Assembly: GCA_030656195.1 (NCBI GenBank)
Contig: JAUSOJ010000036.1
Span: 1 to 39,833 of the forward strand
Origin: Lutibacter sp.
GTDB taxonomy: Bacteria; Bacteroidota; Bacteroidia; Flavobacteriales; Flavobacteriaceae
Reading direction: 5' to 3'
Length of the DNA stretch: 39,833 nt
The notes under the pieces were generated by a model. That model was not told the origin of the DNA. It saw only the letters and a program-made list of their open reading frames with translations, and ran no database searches. Shown piece by piece: positions 37,542 to 39,833 of this stretch (position 1 is its first letter; every line of letters begins with the position of its first letter). The position numbers and the translations under genes were made by a program.

Positions 37542-39833
37542 TTATTGGGGAATGGCGATACTGTCTTTTGGGATGATCACGTTTTCAATGTTTAAAGAAT
37601 CTATCGCCACATCAGCAATGGTGTCTTTTACTGGTCGTGGTACATTTTTGCGGGACAAGCAATCGAAAAGTTTTAGCACATTTTTTGATGGTTTTTTAAA
37701 ATCTTGCTTTAAATAATATTGAAAAGAAACATCATTGTTTAACATTCTTAAAAACTCGCCATTGATGGGAAGCGCTGTGTGAGACGCCTGGCCCAATTCC
37801 ATGGTTTTGAAATGTACGGCAGGATTTTCGGCACCAACCCAAGAGCCGATAACCAGGTTTGAAGTAAAGCCAACAAACCAGCCATCTGCTTGCGATTGAG
37901 AAGTTCCGGTTTTACCGCCAATGTCTCCGAATAATTGAAAATCGTATCTTATTGGCGCGGCAATTCCTTGGAACACCACGCGTTTTAGCATTTCGACCAT
38001 GATTTCCCCCGTTTTTTCTGTATACGCTTGCTTGGTTTCTTTTACAGGCAAAATATTGAGTGAAACATCATCTCTGTCCACAATTTTAAGCAGGACAACT
38101 TCGTGCATTGGTTTTCCGTAATTTGGAAAAGTGGTATAGGCTCTTGCCATTTCGAGCAAAGAAAGTTCGGCGGTTCCTAAAGACAAAGAAGGAACTTCGG
38201 GAAGCTCCGTTTCAATACCCATATTTTTTGCCATATTAATGATTTTGAGCAAGCCAACTTTTTCCATAAGTTGCACCGTAACGGTATTTACGGAAGCCGC
38301 CAAGGCGCCCCAAACGCTAAACTCACCGCCATAAATATAATCGGAATTTTTAGGTTCCCAGTCCTTGTATTGCGGATATTTGATCAATATATTTGGATAC
38401 ATATCGCAAGGTGAAATGCCGTTTTCAACAGCTGCGGCAAACACAAAAGGTTTAAATGCGCTTCCAACCTGTCTTTTTGTGGTTACGTGATCATACTGAA
38501 AATAATTTTCGTCAATGCCTCCAACATACGCCTTTATATGTCCGGTTTTCGGTTCCATGGCAATAAAACCGGCGTGTAAAAATCGCAAGGAATTTTTTAT
38601 GGAATCCAGCGGCGACATCTTCACGTTTCTTTCACCATCGTGCGAGAAAATTTTCATTTGCACGGGTTGGTTTAGGCTGTCTTGAATTGTAGCTTCTGAC
38701 AATCCCGCTTTTTTAAGTGTTTTATACCTGTTTGAGTTTTTGATGGCGTTGGTTAAAACGATTGGCGCATCTTTCCAAGGATCCTCATCACCCCACTGAC
38801 GGTCAAATTCATATTGTAAAATTTTTAATCTTTTAGCGACCGCTTTTTCGGCATATTGCTGCATCGCATAATTTAAAGACGTGTAAATTTTAAGTCCGTC
38901 TTTGTATAAATCATACTTTTTTCCGCTTGGTTTTCGGTTATTTTCTAACCAGTTGTTCATGGTTAAACGCACATATTCGGTAAAATACTTCGCTTTTCCC
39001 TGATGGCGAGACAGTCTTTTTTGTTTTGTAAGCAAAGGAATGGCAGTGACAGAATCTTTAAATTTTTCAGAAATATATTTTTCCTGGCTCATTAAATTTA
39101 AAACAATGTCTCTTCTGTTTTTAGAAGCTTCAGGAAATTTTATGGGATTGTAGGTGTAAGTTGCTTTTAACATTCCCACCAAAACAGCGCCTTGCTCAAT
39201 GGTTAATTTGGAAGTTGAGGTGCTAAAAAAACGTTGCGAGGCACTTTCGATGCCAAAAGCAGAATCGCCAAAAGGAACGGTATTGAAATAAAATTCTACG
39301 ATTTGTTCCTTTGTAAAATGACTTTCCAGTTTGTAGGCTGCCACCATTTCCTCAAACTTGTTGATGGGCGTTGACAAAAACCAATACGAATTTCGGGGAA
39401 AATAGTTTTTCACCAATTGTTGTGAAATGGTGCTTCCGCCTCCTGAACTTTTATCTCTAAGTATCACGGTTTTTACAATAACGCGCATCAAACTTTTTAA
39501 ATCGACGCCGGAATGCTCGTAAAAACGAGAATCTTCTGATGATATAAGTGCTTCAACCACATGTTTTGGAATGGAATCGAAAGGGATGTTTAAGCGGTTT
39601 TCCCTGTCGAAGCGATAAAGCAACACATTGTCTAAGGAATAAACTTCAGAAGCTTCCATATTTCTGAAAAGTTTCACTTCTTTATTGGTAGGAACCCTTC
39701 CAAACATGCCAAAATAAACAGTGATCATAAAAATCACAAAGAACCCAAAAAGTGCTAAAAGGCCATTTATAAAAAAGCGAATCCAGTTTTTTTTGGTGTA
39801 GTTTTTAAAACTGAAATTTCGAATCAAATACTG
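37542..39833 (-). CDS. class A penicillin-binding protein (PBP1a type), 5' end cut by window edge
   Basis: At least 761 residues; the frame is open to the window edge (a TTG at 39827 is preceded by sense codons), so the true start is outside. Counted from that TTG: a transmembrane helix (about 20-40), a glycosyltransferase-51 domain with EDSRFYEHSG (Glu98) and GGSTISQQLVKN, and a transpeptidase domain with SAFK (Ser456 nucleophile, Lys459), SVN (512-514) and KTGTS (639-643). It polymerises and crosslinks peptidoglycan at the inner membrane. The end is followed by a repeat-filled gap. Confidence 0.93.
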   Translation of the reverse strand, partial: QYLIRNFSFKNYTKKNWIRFFINGLLALFGFFVIFMITVYFGMFGRVPTNKEVKLFRNMEASEVYSLDNVLLYRFDRENRLNIPFDSIPKHVVEALISSEDSRFYEHSGVDLKSLMRVIVKTVILRDKSSGGGSTISQQLVKNYFPRNSYWFLSTPINKFEEMVAAYKLESHFTKEQIVEFYFNTVPFGDSAFGIESASQRFFSTSTSKLTIEQGAVLVGMLKATYTYNPIKFPEASKNRRDIVLNLMSQEKYISEKFKDSVTAIPLLTKQKRLSRHQGKAKYFTEYVRLTMNNWLENNRKPSGKKYDLYKDGLKIYTSLNYAMQQYAEKAVAKRLKILQYEFDRQWGDEDPWKDAPIVLTNAIKNSNRYKTLKKAGLSEATIQDSLNQPVQMKIFSHDGERNVKMSPLDSIKNSLRFLHAGFIAMEPKTGHIKAYVGGIDENYFQYDHVTTKRQVGSAFKPFVFAAAVENGISPCDMYPNILIKYPQYKDWEPKNSDYIYGGEFSVWGALAASVNTVTVQLMEKVGLLKIINMAKNMGIETELPEVPSLSLGTAELSLLEMARAYTTFPNYGKPMHEVVLLKIVDRDDVSLNILPVKETKQAYTEKTGEIMVEMLKRVVFQGIAAPIRYDFQLFGDIGGKTGTSQSQADGWFVGFTSNLVIGSWVGAENPAVHFKTMELGQASHTALPINGEFLRMLNNDVSFQYYLKQDFKKPSKNVLKLFDCLSRKNVPRPVKDTIADVAIDSLNIENVIIPKDSIAIPQ

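Noticed and set aside
37426-37716. Plus-strand frame of 96 codons near the end of the PBP gene
   Set aside because: It consists of modular repeat copy 4 followed by the antisense of the PBP C-terminus.

Overview
The window is about 40 kb of low-GC bacterial chromosome from the Bacteroidota, most likely class Flavobacteriia (family Flavobacteriaceae). The evidence is threefold. First, many genes have the Bacteroidota -7 promoter element TAnnTTTG and few have strong Shine-Dalgarno sites. Second, the gene order acpP-fabF-rnc-IPExxxVDY protein-pyk is typical of flavobacteria. Third, there are many short-signal lipoproteins, an M43 cytophagalysin-like protease and a DUF2141 protein. No rRNA, tRNA, CRISPR array or complete insertion sequence was found.

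Layout. 1-4.9 kb: the end of a membrane protein, a lipoprotein, and a YbhFSR-like ABC exporter with two separate ATPases and two permeases. 5.0-7.3 kb: a DUF2141 secreted protein coupled to a phospholipase A1 (OMPLA)-like outer-membrane protein, then an ATP-cone/Mrr-like nuclease. 7.3-10.5 kb: a dispersed repeat, a perfect 50-bp palindrome, sufS, an M43 metalloprotease lipoprotein and a small lipoprotein. 10.6-12.8 kb: a CDP-alcohol phosphatidyltransferase; rnhA and purN on the minus strand, with a leader made of two 88-bp tandem repeats. 12.8-17.1 kb: acpP, fabF, rnc, IPExxxVDY and pyk. 17.1-20.6 kb (minus): a DUF2891 lipoprotein and a membrane-anchored M28 peptidase. 20.7-25.2 kb: Tat-exported alkaline phosphatase, a zinc-ribbon protein, a NUMOD4/HNH-like protein, a short SSB and rlmF. 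25.3-28.9 kb: a five-gene operon (DoxX, TetR, NAD(P)-binding protein, nitroreductase, YqhD-like dehydrogenase) with a TetR-type operator in its promoter. 29.2-33.3 kb: a GNAT, sufE (minus), a PfkB kinase and a long PurF-type amidotransferase. 33.3-34.9 kb: a Fic protein gene bracketed by a direct repeat of the 3' end of that purF-type gene. 35.0-39.8 kb: a B12-binding radical SAM protein and, on the minus strand, a class A penicillin-binding protein cut by the window edge.

Most of the content is housekeeping: fatty-acid and purine synthesis, glycolysis, Fe-S assembly, cell wall, rRNA modification. The unusual material lies between genes. The strongest observations are (i) the fic gene inserted at the 3' end of the purF-type gene, with the last 20 codons and downstream DNA repeated 1,476 bp away; (ii) two tandem 88-bp units ahead of purN, each an exact 27-codon reading frame that stops 4 nt before the next ATG; (iii) a perfect 50-bp palindrome that overlaps the sufS promoter; (iv) four copies of a dispersed element with constant ends but a different hairpin in the middle of each copy; and (v) further repeat families (REP-like hairpins, 44-bp GCAAAG elements, heptad microsatellites, C/G hairpins directly before two ABC permease start codons). 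Functions for these are inference from sequence reading only.
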